Shown here: piece after piece, positions 15,531-24,128 of the stretch
How positions within the stretch are numbered: position 1 is the stretch's first letter
Layout: the number at the start of each line of letters is the position of its first letter
Assembly (NCBI RefSeq): GCF_002114285.1
Contig: NZ_NEDJ01000008.1
Span: forward strand, 1-64,000
From: Halorubrum ezzemoulense DSM 17463
GTDB lineage: Archaea > Halobacteriota > Halobacteria > Halobacteriales > Haloferacaceae
DNA: 64,000 nucleotides
Direction of reading: 5' to 3'
Notes under the pieces: generated by a model
What the model saw: the letters and a program-made list of their open reading frames with translations, nothing else
Database searches by the model: none
What the model was told of the DNA's origin: nothing
Translations under genes and position numbers: made by a program

Positions 15531-15914
15531 TCAGTACACCTCGTCCGGGTCGAAGACGCGCTCGCCGACGTTCTCGCCGTCGACCGTCCGGTGGAAACAG
15601 GAGCGGTGGCCGGTGTGGCAGGCGCCGCCGGCCTGGTCGACGAGGTACAGCAGCGCGTCGGCGTCGCAGTCGACCCGGACCTCCCGGACCGACTGGGTAT
15701 GGCCCGAGGTATCTCCCTTGTGCCAGATCTCTTCGCGGGACCGGGAGTAGTAGTGCGCCTCGCCGGTCTCGCGGGTACGCGCCAGCGCCTCCGGCGAGAC
15801 GTACGCGAGCATCAACACCTCGCCGGAGTCGGCGTCCTGGGCGACCGCCGGCACCAGCCCGTCCTCGCCGAAGTCGACCTCGATCGACCCCGTCTCCGCG
15901 TCGGCGTCACTCAT
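15531..15914 (-). CDS. hisI: Phosphoribosyl-AMP cyclohydrolase
   Basis: HisI opens the purine ring of PR-AMP, the third step of histidine synthesis, using zinc. The 127-residue monofunctional form is usual for archaea. Signature segments are [20 protein letters not shown] (about 15-34), [18 protein letters not shown], then the metal ligands [13 protein letters not shown] and [10 protein letters not shown], whose Cys residues coordinate Zn. No other his genes are in the window. It is the first gene of a pair with the coiled-coil gene. Confidence 0.95.
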   Translation of the reverse strand: MSDADAETGSIEVDFGEDGLVPAVAQDADSGEVLMLAYVSPEALARTRETGEAHYYSRSREEIWHKGDTSGHTQSVREVRVDCDADALLYLVDQAGGACHTGHRSCFHRTVDGENVGERVFDPDEVY

Positions 15915-15987
15915 GGCTGTCCGGAGGCGTGGCGCTCGAATAGTCCTTGTGCCTGCGGTCCCCGCATACGAGCGCGCCGCCGACCCC

Positions 15988-16455
15988 TTACGAGACGTAT
16001 CGCAGCACGAGCGCGTCGCCGTCGGCGTACGCGTCCGGTCGGCGGTCGACGACCTCGAAGCCGAGCGACTCGTACAGCGAGCGGGCGGCGTCGTTGTCGG
16101 GGTGGGCCTGGAGCGTGACGGGGCCGTCGGCGTCCGCGATCGCCGCGTCGAGGAGCCCGCGGGCGCGCCCCTCGCGCCGGAAGCCGGGCGCGACGACGAG
16201 CTCCGCGACGTGGAGCCCCGGGCGGTTCGGCGCGTCCACGGGGAGGAGGTAGCCGACGACGCGTCCCTCGGCGACGCTCACGCGGGCGGCGCCAACCGCG
16301 AGGCCGTACTCCAGGAGGTCCGGGCTCGGCTGCCTGAGGTGCGACTGGAGCCCGCGGATCCGGTCGGCGTCGGCGGGTCGGCCGGGGCGCACTCGTGGGT
16401 CGGGATCGCCGGAGGCGTCGGGTTTTCGCCCGGCGCCGTCGCCGTCGCCCGTCAT
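15988..16455 (-). CDS. GNAT family N-acetyltransferase
   Basis: The 155-residue protein carries the GCN5-related fold: [16 protein letters not shown] at the start, the beta4 strand [20 protein letters not shown] with the acetyl-CoA pyrophosphate-binding R-x-x-G-x-A loop (about 95-112), and the C-terminal [20 protein letters not shown] typical of GNAT motif B. Specificity cannot be read from the sequence. It begins 1 nt after the DUF92 stop on the same strand, so the two form an operon. Confidence 0.85.
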   Translation of the reverse strand: MTGDGDGAGRKPDASGDPDPRVRPGRPADADRIRGLQSHLRQPSPDLLEYGLAVGAARVSVAEGRVVGYLLPVDAPNRPGLHVAELVVAPGFRREGRARGLLDAAIADADGPVTLQAHPDNDAARSLYESLGFEVVDRRPDAYADGDALVLRYVS

Positions 16456-16456
16456 C

Positions 16457-17791
16457 TCACACCACCGCCCAGAGCGCGACGGCGACGACGGCGCCGGCGA
16501 GCGTCGCGAGGAAGTTCACCGACTGGTTCCCGACGCGATCCCCCTCGATCAGGGCGCCGAGGAGGCTGTCGACGGTCATCCCGGTGACGCCGGCCGCGAC
16601 GACGGCCCCGCCCGCCGCGACGCCGCCGGCGACCACCGGGCTGATCAGCGGCGACCCGCTGGCGGCGAGGGCGCCGACGAGCAGCGCGCCGGCGAGGCCG
16701 GCCAGTTCGCCCTGCCAGGTGATCGCGCCGTCGGTCCCGGGCTCGACGCGGCGGAGCGTCGTCACCAGCCGCGGGCCGTCGTAGAGGCCGCCGATCTCCG
16801 AGGAGAGCGTGTCGGCCATCGCGGTCGCGGTCGCGCCCGCGAACGCGAAGCCGAAGGGCGCGGCCGGGACGGCGAGGTGCGGCGCGACCGCGTAGCCGAC
16901 CACCGCCGCGAGCGCGACCGCCGAGTTCGCGAGCACGTTCCCGGTGCCGCGGGCCCCCTCGTTCTCCTGGGCGACCCCGCGGGCCGCCTTCTCGTCGAAC
17001 CGGTACTTCGAGGCGAGCCCCCCGAACGCGTAGAAGGACATGAGGGTAAGGAACCAGCCGACGCCGCCGAGGACGACCGCGAGCAGCGCCGAGACGACCC
17101 CGGTGAGCATCCCCGCGACCGAGGCGGTGCCGATGGCGAAGGAGACGTACCCGAGCGCGCCTGTCACCGCGAGGCCGGCGACGACGAGGGGGGCGTCGAC
17201 GGTCGGATCCAGGGCGATGAACCCCCACGTCACGAACGCGACGAGGATCGTCGTGATGTGAGCGTCCCGCGAGAACACCAGCGAGCGGACGAGCGCGGCC
17301 GTCAGCGCCGCGGCCGCCGCGAAAAACACCGCGACCGGGAGCGTCGCGCCGTCGACCGGCGCCCCGGTCTGAAGGCGCACCGCGATCTGTCCGGCGAGGG
17401 CGGCGGCCGTGCCGGCGACCACGTAGCCGGCGACGAGCGGGAACTCGTCCGCGGTCCGGCGGGAGACGAGCGTCCGGCCGAGGCGGCCGGCGCCGACCGC
17501 GAGCGTCGCGGCCGCGAACGCCTCGTACGGCAGCGGCGCGCGCGGCAGCGACGCGAACAGCGCGAGGCCCGCGCCGGCGAGCGCGAAGGAGACGAGGCCG
17601 AAGAGGCGCTCCGCCTCGCGGTCGCCCGGCAGCGCGAGCGTCTCGAACCACTCGCCGTCGCGGACGCCGAAGAACGCCGCCCCGGCGACGGCGAAGAAGG
17701 GGACGGCTGCGGCGGTGTCGAGCGCCGGCGCGAGGACCGCGATCGCGGCCACCGCGGCGAAGGTACTCGCGCGTCGGAGCCTCGGTATCAC
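16457..17791 (-). CDS. DUF92 family integral membrane protein (VTE6-like)
   Basis: The 444-residue protein has about ten hydrophobic segments. The family signature lies at about residues 250-345: ASKYRFDEKAARGVAQENEG, GARGTGNVLANSAVA and MADTLSSEIGGLYDG, the motifs shared with plant phytyl-phosphate kinase VTE6. By homology it may phosphorylate or transfer CMP to an isoprenoid alcohol phosphate in the membrane (established for plants, inferred here). Archaeal members are about 240 residues and correspond to the C-terminal half, so the N-terminal 200 residues of extra membrane segments are a haloarchaeal addition. It is followed directly by the GNAT gene. Confidence 0.82.
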   Translation of the reverse strand: MIPRLRRASTFAAVAAIAVLAPALDTAAAVPFFAVAGAAFFGVRDGEWFETLALPGDREAERLFGLVSFALAGAGLALFASLPRAPLPYEAFAAATLAVGAGRLGRTLVSRRTADEFPLVAGYVVAGTAAALAGQIAVRLQTGAPVDGATLPVAVFFAAAAALTAALVRSLVFSRDAHITTILVAFVTWGFIALDPTVDAPLVVAGLAVTGALGYVSFAIGTASVAGMLTGVVSALLAVVLGGVGWFLTLMSFYAFGGLASKYRFDEKAARGVAQENEGARGTGNVLANSAVALAAVVGYAVAPHLAVPAAPFGFAFAGATATAMADTLSSEIGGLYDGPRLVTTLRRVEPGTDGAITWQGELAGLAGALLVGALAASGSPLISPVVAGGVAAGGAVVAAGVTGMTVDSLLGALIEGDRVGNQSVNFLATLAGAVVAVALWAVV

Positions 17792-17953
17792 ACCCTCGGC
17801 TACCCGCGACGACCACTTAACGGTCCCGACAGCCGTCGGGCGGTCGGTCGCGGCCCGCGCGGACGCCGGCGCCGGCCGTCAGGACAGCGCGGACACCGAT
17901 CCAGGCGTCACAACCGCATTCCCTCGCCCGTCAGGCCCGAACGCGCTCGCCCG

Positions 17954-18067
17954 TCAGTACCGGTACTCGTTGAACTGGACCGCGTGTCCCTCCACCACGC
18001 GGACGGACTCCTCGGGGTCCTCCTCGTCGTCTCCGGTCCGGTCCTCGTGTGAGTCAACCACTCCCAT
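17954..18067 (-). CDS. 37-residue acidic small protein
   Basis: A frame of 37 codons (starts ATGGGAGTG, ends GAGTACCGGTAC then TGA) encodes a highly acidic peptide with SHEDRTGDDEEDPEE followed by SVRVVEGHAVQFNEYRY. On the minus strand, AACAGTTATGTG about 25-35 nt upstream resembles a TATA box, which supports a leaderless transcript. No function is recognised. The gap between this gene and the DUF92 start (17792-17953) shows no other feature. Confidence 0.5.
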   Translation of the reverse strand: MGVVDSHEDRTGDDEEDPEESVRVVEGHAVQFNEYRY

Positions 18068-18140
18068 GCGAGAACGGTACGCTCGACCGCACATAACTGT
18101 TTCCCACGCGGCGAACGGGTACCGACCGCTTCGGGGTTCC

Positions 18141-18920
18141 TCAGCCGACGACTCGGTCGATCTGACCGAGGTGGTCGAGCACGTGGTCCGGCTCGATCTC
18201 GGACGCCGCGAGGTCGGCGTCGTCGGTGACGCCCGACCGGACGAGGACGGTCGTCATCCCGGCGCGCTCGCCGAGCGCGATGTCGGTGTCGAGCCGGTCG
18301 CCGACGACGAGACACTCCTTGGCGGGGTGGGGGAGCCGCTCGCGCACCATCTCGATCGCGGTGTCCGAGGGCTTGCCGAGGACGGCGTCGGGGTCGCGCT
18401 CCGCGACGCCGGCGATCGCGTTGATCACGGCGCCGGAGCCGGGCACGTCGCGCTCCGGGGCCGGGATCACCACGTCTGGGTCGGTACCGATGAAGGGGAT
18501 GTCGCGCTCTAGGGCCCAGAGCGCGGTACAGAGGTCCTCGTAGTCGAACTCGCGGTCGATGGAGGCGACCAGCGCGTCGGCGGCGTCCACGTCGTCGGTC
18601 GTCGAGAGCCCAGCCTCGGCGAACTGGTCGAGCAGTCCGGGGTCGGCGATACAGAGCAGGTCGTCGTCGCGGTGGTGCTCCCGCAGGTACCGCGTCGTCA
18701 TGCTGCCCGCGGTGAAGACGCGGTCCGCGTCGATGTCGTACCCCGCCCCACCGAGCCGGTCGACGTACGCCCGCGGCGCCTTCGTCGGGTTGTTCGAGAC
18801 GAACAGCGTCTCGACGCCGACCTCCCGGAGGCGGCGGTACCCAGCGGGGGCGCCCGGAATCGGATCGTCGCCCCGCACGACCGTGCCGTCGACGTCGAGG
18901 ACGGCGCCGCTGAAATCCAT
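18141..18920 (-). CDS. HAD superfamily (subfamily IIA, NagD-like) phosphatase
   Basis: The 259-residue protein contains the four HAD motifs: DVDGTVVRG (residues 9-17, nucleophile Asp), LFVSNNPTKAP (motif II), VLGKPSDTAIE (motif III Lys, about 180) and VGDRLDTDIALGERAG (motif IV, about 207-222). The C2-type cap lies between motifs II and III, which defines subfamily IIA, including NagD, 4-nitrophenylphosphatase and phosphoglycolate phosphatase-type enzymes. The exact substrate is unknown. It is divergent from the GTP cyclohydrolase III gene. Confidence 0.87.
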   Translation of the reverse strand: MDFSGAVLDVDGTVVRGDDPIPGAPAGYRRLREVGVETLFVSNNPTKAPRAYVDRLGGAGYDIDADRVFTAGSMTTRYLREHHRDDDLLCIADPGLLDQFAEAGLSTTDDVDAADALVASIDREFDYEDLCTALWALERDIPFIGTDPDVVIPAPERDVPGSGAVINAIAGVAERDPDAVLGKPSDTAIEMVRERLPHPAKECLVVGDRLDTDIALGERAGMTTVLVRSGVTDDADLAASEIEPDHVLDHLGQIDRVVG

Positions 18921-19070
18921 ATTCGTGGTGGGGGCGCCACGGTCCTAGGAGTTGCGCTCGCGTCCGCGAACGGACCGCTGCCGCCGCGGCGCCGATCACG
19001 AACTCGGTACCGATCCCACCTTCGGGATAACGGAAGGGTAAAGCGGCCGGGTTCCGTACCGACGTTCACT

Positions 19071-19844
19071 GTGACGACGACTCAGGTGACCCTCGTCCAG
19101 ATCGACAACTACGGGCCGTGGACGACGACGCCGGAGCCGCGCCGTGAGATGGATCTCCAGACGCTCCAGTCGCGGCTCTTCGCCGACGTGGCCCAGTTCC
19201 TCGGCCACCGCGACGCCTACGTCTTTTTCACTCGCTTCGACAACATGATCGCGGTGACCAACGGCGTCGACGGCGCGGCCCACGCGACCCTCCAAGAGTC
19301 GATCGGCAACCGTTACCCGGTCAGTATCAGCCTCGGGACCGCCGTCGCCGAGCGCCCGGTCGACGCGCTCGAAGCGGCGAACCGGCGGCTCCAGACCGCG
19401 GGCAGCGCGCAGGACGAGAGTCGGACCGAGGTGCTCGCGGGCGAGTACCTCTCGGAGACGGAGCGGTCGGACCTCCAGATCGCGCACTTCGATGTCGTCA
19501 ACGCGACCGGCAAGTACACCGACCGGCTCAACGAGTTCGACACGTTCATCAACATCGAACGGGCGTACGGCTCGCTGATGCGCCACCTCCGCGAGGCGCA
19601 CGGCGCCCTCTCCTTCTTCGTCGGCGGCGACAACGTCGTGGCCGTCTGTCCCGACCTCCCGGAGGCGGCGTTCTCGTCGGCGGTCACCCACGTACAGGAC
19701 GACGTGGACATCGAGCTCCAGGTCGGCGTCGGCCGCGGCCCGTCCGCCCATGAGGCCGGATTCGCGGCCAAGCACGCCCTCGAGGACTGCCGACACGACG
19801 GGACGAGCGTCGAGCTGTTCGGCGCGCCCGCCGCGGGAGACTGA
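19071..19844 (+). CDS. GTP cyclohydrolase III (archaeal, ArfA-type)
   Basis: The enzyme hydrolyses GTP to the formylated pyrimidine FAPy nucleotide, the first step of archaeal riboflavin/F420 synthesis. The start is a GTG at 19071; the 257-residue protein then matches the family from its first residues: VTLVQIDNYGPWTTTPEPRR, ETDLQ-like EMDLQTLQSRLFADVAQF, FFTRFDNMIAV and, in the second half, FINIERAYGSLMRHLREAHG and FVGGDNVVAVCP. The two halves show the duplicated cyclase-like fold of this family. There is no in-frame ATG before the conserved block, so the GTG start is well supported. Confidence 0.92.
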   Translation: MTTTQVTLVQIDNYGPWTTTPEPRREMDLQTLQSRLFADVAQFLGHRDAYVFFTRFDNMIAVTNGVDGAAHATLQESIGNRYPVSISLGTAVAERPVDALEAANRRLQTAGSAQDESRTEVLAGEYLSETERSDLQIAHFDVVNATGKYTDRLNEFDTFINIERAYGSLMRHLREAHGALSFFVGGDNVVAVCPDLPEAAFSSAVTHVQDDVDIELQVGVGRGPSAHEAGFAAKHALEDCRHDGTSVELFGAPAAGD

Positions 19845-19945
19845 CCCTCCGCCGCGCCGTCGGTCCGCCTCGGACACGGCCCGTAATCAATTCTGATAAT
19901 TTTGGTGCGGGGTTTTTGTACACCGACCCGGAAGCCACGGTTAGC

Positions 19946-20185
19946 ATGTCAGAGGAGATAGTGTTCGTCTGTACGGCGGACGGCTGTGACGAGGGCCCGT
20001 GGGAGGGCTCGCACGACGCGATGGCACACTGCTCCGAGCATCCCGACCACGGGTACACCGGGATGCCGCGGTCCGAGATCGACCCGTCCCGCGAGGTCAT
20101 CCCCGCGACGGCGACGCGGAAGCGCGACAACCGCAACCTCCAGCACAAGGGCCACCCGAAGGGCGCGTACGCGCAGAACGACTGA
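19946..20185 (+). CDS. 79-residue Cys/His-containing small protein
   Basis: The short protein begins SEEIVFVCTADGCDEGPWEG and continues MAHCSEHPDHGYTG, placing Cys and His residues as C-x5-C and H-C-x2-H-x3-H, a plausible zinc site. The C-terminal half is basic (TRKRDNRNLQHKGHPKGAY), unusual in this acidic proteome and suggestive of nucleic-acid binding. A T-rich box at 19911-19920 (ggtttttgta) lies about 26 nt upstream of the ATG, giving a leaderless mRNA. An in-frame ATG at 19916 overlaps that box and is rejected. No named family is recognised. Confidence 0.65.
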   Translation: MSEEIVFVCTADGCDEGPWEGSHDAMAHCSEHPDHGYTGMPRSEIDPSREVIPATATRKRDNRNLQHKGHPKGAYAQND

Positions 20186-20381
20186 CGGGTCCCGACGGGC
20201 GAGTCGCGGCTCCCGCGTCCCCCTCGGACTCCGGAGCCGGCTCCCGCTTCCGGCCGTGCGGCGCACCGAGCGCGCACCGTTCTGAGCCGAACGGCTTCAC
20301 TTCACCCCGGTCCGGGCGCGGTCGCGTTCTCCGTCCGTCGATCCGACGCCGTTTATCAACGGTCCGGACGTACGATCCGGC

Positions 20382-21293
20382 ATGGTCTCGGAGATCTTCG
20401 ATCCCGACGCGTGGGAGCCCGTCACCGACGAGTTCGACGACATCACCTATCACCGCGCCGTCGACGTCCCCGCGGTCCGGATCGCCTTCGACCGCCCCGC
20501 GGTCCGCAACGCATTCCGGCCGGGCACGGTCGACGAGCTGTACGCGGCGCTCGACCACGCGCGCAAGCAGGCCGAGGTCGGCTGCGTCCTCCTCACCGGC
20601 AACGGCCCGTCCGAGAAGGACGGCGGCTGGGCGTTCTGCTCGGGGGGCGACCAGTCCGTCCGGGGCGGCTCCGGCTACGAGTACCGCGACGACGACGAGG
20701 CGGGCGACGACGACGACGACCTCGTCCGCGAGGCGCGGGCGGGGCGGCTCCACATCCTCGAAGTCCAGCGCTTGATCCGGTTCATGCCGAAGCCCGTCGT
20801 CGCGGTCGTCCCCGGCTGGGCGGTCGGCGGCGGTCATTCGCTCCACGTCGTCTGCGACATGACGCTCGCCAGCGAGGAGCACGGGCAGTTCCTCCAGACC
20901 GACCCCGACGTGGGCTCGTTCGACGGCGGGTTCGGCTCCGCCTACCTCGCGAAGCAGATCGGCCAGAAGAAGGCCCGCGAGGTGTTCTTCCGCGGGAAGA
21001 CCTACTCAGCCGAGGAGGCGGCGGACATGGGCATGGTCAACGAGGTCGTCCCGCACGAGGACTTGGAAGAGGTGGCCCTAGAGTGGGCCGACGAGATGAC
21101 TCGGAAGTCGCCGACGGCGATGCGGATGCTGAAGTACGCGTTCAACATGGCCGACGACGGGATGGTCGGCCAGCAGGTGTTCGCGGGCGAGGCGACGCGG
21201 CTCGCGTACATGACAGAGGAAGCCCAAGAGGGCCGCGACGCGTTCCTTGAGGGCCGGGAGCCGCGGTTCCGCGAGTACCCCTGGCACTACTGA
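20382..21293 (+). CDS. menB: 1,4-dihydroxy-2-naphthoyl-CoA synthase
   Basis: MenB cyclises o-succinylbenzoyl-CoA in menaquinone synthesis. The 303-residue crotonase-fold protein has AFDRPAVRNAFRPGTVDEL (about 35-53), the oxyanion segment AFCSGGDQSVRGGSGYEYRD, VVAVVPGWAVGGGHSLHVVC, and TDPDVGSFDGGFGSAYLAKQ with the conserved MenB Ser/Asp region, ending FREYPWHY, close to the family consensus. An acidic insert (DDDEAGDDDDD, about 105-118) is a halophilic addition. It stands alone, with no other men genes in the window. Confidence 0.93.
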   Translation: MVSEIFDPDAWEPVTDEFDDITYHRAVDVPAVRIAFDRPAVRNAFRPGTVDELYAALDHARKQAEVGCVLLTGNGPSEKDGGWAFCSGGDQSVRGGSGYEYRDDDEAGDDDDDLVREARAGRLHILEVQRLIRFMPKPVVAVVPGWAVGGGHSLHVVCDMTLASEEHGQFLQTDPDVGSFDGGFGSAYLAKQIGQKKAREVFFRGKTYSAEEAADMGMVNEVVPHEDLEEVALEWADEMTRKSPTAMRMLKYAFNMADDGMVGQQVFAGEATRLAYMTEEAQEGRDAFLEGREPRFREYPWHY

Positions 21294-21323
21294 GCGGCGG
21301 CGGCCGCGCCGCGCGGGGCCGAG

Positions 21324-21389
21324 GCCCGGTTCCGCGCCGCGCCCGGTTCCGCGCCGCGCCCGGTTCCGCGCCGCGCCCGGTTCCGCGCC
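21324..21389. repeat. 17-bp tandem repeat, four copies
   Basis: The unit gcccggttccgcgccgc is repeated head to tail at 21324, 21341 and 21358 without mismatch, and a fourth, slightly shorter copy starts at 21375. The block lies in the 139-bp gap between menB and the CBS gene. The unit is not a multiple of three and no start codon precedes it in frame with the CBS protein, so it is non-coding. It has no spacers and is not a CRISPR. Confidence 0.9.
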
Positions 21390-21432
21390 CCGCGAAGACA
21401 CCTACAAGTACGCCGACGCGGTACCCCAGTGT

Positions 21433-21876
21433 ATGCTCGTCGAGGAGGTGATGACGACGGACCTCGTGACCTGCGGGGCCGACGCCGCGGTCCGAGACGC
21501 CACGGAGCGGATGCTCCGCAACCGGGTCGGCAGCGTCGTCGTCACCGACGACGGGACGCCGGCCGGGATCCTGACGGAGAGCGACGTGCTCCGCGCCGGC
21601 TACGCGACCGACGACCCGCTGTCGGCGATTCCGGTCCGGAAGGCGGCGAGCGCTCCCCTCGTCACGGTCCGACCGAGCGCGACGCTCCGGACGGCGACGA
21701 AGCGGATGCGGTCGGAGGGCGTCAAGAAGCTCGTCGTCGTCGACGGGACGACGCCGGAGGGGATCGTCACCACGCAGGACATCGTCGACAACTACGCGGG
21801 GATCCGGAAGGAGGTCCACGACCTCGCGACGGACGCGACCGGGTGGTCGGAGCGTTCCGACCGGCTCGACGAGTGA
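21433..21876 (+). CDS. Two-CBS-domain protein
   Basis: The 147-residue protein is just a CBS pair. Repeat 1 spans about residues 5-60 (MTTDLVTCGADAAVRDATER, then VGSVVVTDDGTPAGILTESD) and repeat 2 about 70-125 (SAPLVTVRPSATLRTATKRM, then KKLVVVDGTTPEGIVTTQDI). Stand-alone CBS pairs bind adenosyl ligands and act as energy sensors; the partner is unknown. A longer in-frame extension runs through the tandem repeat upstream, but its composition is unlike any protein here, so the ATG at 21433 is chosen. Confidence 0.88.
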   Translation: MLVEEVMTTDLVTCGADAAVRDATERMLRNRVGSVVVTDDGTPAGILTESDVLRAGYATDDPLSAIPVRKAASAPLVTVRPSATLRTATKRMRSEGVKKLVVVDGTTPEGIVTTQDIVDNYAGIRKEVHDLATDATGWSERSDRLDE

Positions 21877-21996
21877 GGCGGGCGGCTCGACCCGCGCGCA
21901 GAGGGCGACGGCCGACGGTGCCCGCGTCCCGTCGGCACTATCCCGGGGAACATGTTCGCACTCTGTCTTACCCGAGGCGGCGGCGTACGCCGACAC

Positions 21997-22449
21997 ATGA
22001 CTCAGACCAGCGAACTGGCGGAGTCGCCTCCGACAGCGGCGGACGGCACGGACGCGGAGGATGCGCCGACCGCCGCGAACGAGGCGGAGACGACAGTCAC
22101 CGTCCGGTGTACCGGCCACGTCCGCACGGAGCTCGACGAGTACGAGTTCGAGTACGCGTTCGAGGGCGACACGCTCCGGGCGTTCCTCGACGAGTTGTTC
22201 GAGGAGTATCCGCAGCTTCAGGAGATGCTCATCGCGGAGACCGAGGCGGACGCGACTCACAGCGGTTGGGCGCCGGCGCCGGACGAGCTGCCGGGGACGT
22301 GGACGAAGAACCCGGTCGGCGAGCAGACGACGACGTACGCCCGGATCCTCGTGAACGGCCACTTCAACGAGAACGAGAACGGGTTCGACACGGAGCTCGA
22401 GGCGGGCGACCGCGTCGCCCTGGTCTACCCGTTCATGTTCTGCTGTTAG
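21997..22449 (+). CDS. Beta-grasp (MoaD/ThiS-like) protein ending in Cys-Cys
   Basis: The 150-residue protein has an acidic, poorly ordered N terminus (about 1-40) and a C-terminal ubiquitin-like domain: VTVRCTGHVRTELDEYEFEY, TLRAFLDELFEEYPQLQEML and the MoaD-like end ARILVNGHFN, then DTELEAGDRVALVYPFMFCC. MoaD, ThiS and SAMP proteins end in Gly-Gly, the residue pair that is adenylated; here the chain ends Phe-Met-Phe-Cys-Cys, so classical sulfur carriage or protein conjugation looks impossible. The Cys pair could be redox or metal active (inference). It follows the CBS gene by 120 bp. Confidence 0.7.
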   Translation: MTQTSELAESPPTAADGTDAEDAPTAANEAETTVTVRCTGHVRTELDEYEFEYAFEGDTLRAFLDELFEEYPQLQEMLIAETEADATHSGWAPAPDELPGTWTKNPVGEQTTTYARILVNGHFNENENGFDTELEAGDRVALVYPFMFCC

Positions 22450-22620
22450 CGCGACCGCCCCACTCCGCCCCGCCGTTGCCGCCGGCGTCGCCCGCCGCGG
22501 TCGCGAGCACGGGGCCGCGCGTGCGACTCCCTCCGAATCCGGCACCCGATGGCGGCGCGCCGATCCGCTGACCGAGCGGCGAGAGCAGTCGTCGAACGCA
22601 GAGACGGCTCTCGGCGACCG

Positions 22621-23751
22621 CTACACGGCGGACGCGGCGGTGTCCGATCCCCCAACGGACCGCGCGCCGCCGTCGGCCCGCGCCAGTCGCAGGCAGACGA
22701 CGCTGCCCTCGGGATCGTTCTCCTCGAAGCGGACCTCTCCGCCCGAGCGCGCCACGATCCAGCTGACGAGCCAGAGGCCGAGCCCGCTCGTGTGTTCGAG
22801 GTCCGTCTCGTAGCCGCGCTTCAACACCTCGATCTCGCTCTCGGCGATCCCCGGCCCGTTGTCGGCGACTCGCAGTTCGACGTAGTCGGTCCCATTCCGC
22901 GAGACGGGCTCGGTCTCGACGCGGACGCGCGGCGTCTCCTTGTCGTTGTGTTCGACCGCGTTCTCGATGACGTTCGCCAGCGCCGAGTCGATCAGCCGGT
23001 GCGCGACGACGGGCACCGTCGGCGGCAGCGAGACGTCGATCTCCGCCGACGGATTGTCGCGCCGGACTCGCTCGCAGCACGCCTCGACGGTGGGGGTGAG
23101 CTCCTGTGACTCTCGGTCGACCTCCTCCGTAGTCAGGATCTGCTCGACGCTCCGGGCCTGTTTCCCCAGTTTCACCAGATCGGTCGCCTGTTGTCGGATC
23201 GTGTCGGCCTTCTCGTCGGTGTCGACCGACTCCTCGGTCAGGAGACTCGCGTTCCCCTGAATGACGTTGGCGTTGGTACGGATGTCGTGACGGAGGACGC
23301 GGTTGAGGACGGTTAGCTGCCGGGTGAGTCGGGTCGCTCTCTCCTCCGCTCTCCGCTGCCGGATGTCGTACACGCCGACGATGAATCCGAGGAGGGCTCC
23401 GCCCGACGCGGCGTTGACGACGACGAACGCCTGCTCGTCCATCACCACGCCGTACTGCTGCTGATACAGTATCACGAGGACCCCACCGACGGCCAGGACG
23501 GCGGCTCCGACCGCGGACCAACTCCCGACTCTGAGCGCGTACTCGCCGTCCGTGTCCCGCCTCCACAGCCAGACGCCGCCGCCTACGACGCCGGCGGCGA
23601 AGAGCATGGGAGCGACGATACCCAACAGGAACGTCGCGGCGCTCTCTTCCTCGCCGATCGCGTGCCACACGTGCGTCGCGAACAACCCCCCGCCGATCCC
23701 GACGAGTAACGGCACGCCGGCGTGTTCCCGGACGGTGGGCGGAACTTCCAT
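22621..23751 (-). CDS. Membrane sensor histidine kinase
   Basis: The 376-residue protein has four hydrophobic segments in residues 10-130 (for example LLVGIGGGLFATHVWHAIG and ALLGFIVGVYDI) without a recognisable extracellular sensor domain. The kinase core follows: H-box VLRHDIRTNANVIQGNAS (about 155), N-box NVIENAVEHND, G1 box DNGPGIAESE and G2 region TSGLGLWLVSWIV. The start is taken as the ATG at 23751, since the extra N-terminal residues from an upstream frame precede no conserved feature. No response regulator is adjacent, so it is an orphan kinase, as is common in haloarchaea. Confidence 0.88.
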   Translation of the reverse strand: MEVPPTVREHAGVPLLVGIGGGLFATHVWHAIGEEESAATFLLGIVAPMLFAAGVVGGGVWLWRRDTDGEYALRVGSWSAVGAAVLAVGGVLVILYQQQYGVVMDEQAFVVVNAASGGALLGFIVGVYDIRQRRAEERATRLTRQLTVLNRVLRHDIRTNANVIQGNASLLTEESVDTDEKADTIRQQATDLVKLGKQARSVEQILTTEEVDRESQELTPTVEACCERVRRDNPSAEIDVSLPPTVPVVAHRLIDSALANVIENAVEHNDKETPRVRVETEPVSRNGTDYVELRVADNGPGIAESEIEVLKRGYETDLEHTSGLGLWLVSWIVARSGGEVRFEENDPEGSVVCLRLARADGGARSVGGSDTAASAV

Positions 23752-23952
23752 GTCCCCTGCTCCGACCGCCCTCACAAAACTGTGCGGGAGAGATTATCGC
23801 ATCTGATAGCTTTAGGCTCGGGCGACCGCTTCCGGTCCTCCGAGGTCGGTCGTTCGGGCCGTGACGCGGGTCCCACCAGTATCGACATTCGGAATCGGGA
23901 GCGGAGATCTGCTCGCCGAGCAGGTGGACGGTGCCAGTTAATTCGCGGGCCG

Positions 23953-23998
23953 CTCGCGAAGTGCTCGCCCCAGGAGTGCGGGGGAAGGGATTCGAACT
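23953..23998. repeat. Partial duplicate of the tRNA-Leu 3' end with flank (copy 1)
   Basis: About 46 bp here match 24083-24128 with one mismatch. The match covers the 3' acceptor strand and half the T-arm of the tRNA-Leu gene plus about 24 bp beyond its 3' end. This is what an integrase attachment site or an imperfect excision leaves. The remaining sequence from 23752 to 24082 (about 330 bp) holds no convincing gene; tttagg- and attatcg-type AT patches near 23800 may be the kinase promoter. Confidence 0.75.
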
Positions 23999-24082
23999 CC
24001 AGTCGCTCCCGTTCGCTCGCCGCGTCGCGGCTCGCTCACCTCCCGCTCCCTAGTTCGAACCGTTCCTTGTCTCCACCCGCGG

Positions 24083-24128
24083 CTCGCGAAGTGCTCGCCG
24101 CAGGAGTGCGGGGGAAGGGATTCGAACC
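24083..24128. repeat. Copy 2 of the tRNA-Leu 3' end direct repeat (genic copy)
   Basis: This is the copy contained in and flanking the intact tRNA-Leu gene, 130 bp from copy 1 in direct orientation. The sequence between the copies also contains gttcgaac, a second T-loop-like string, so a further degenerate tRNA piece may be present. Confidence 0.75.

Noticed and set aside
14469..16118. A 549-codon plus-strand frame
   Set aside because: It runs antisense to the coiled-coil, hisI and GNAT genes; hisI is certain, so this is a shadow.
22450..22620. Possible gene between the beta-grasp protein and the kinase
   Set aside because: Frames here are basic, without start signals or protein-like composition; I see nothing convincing in the 171 bp.
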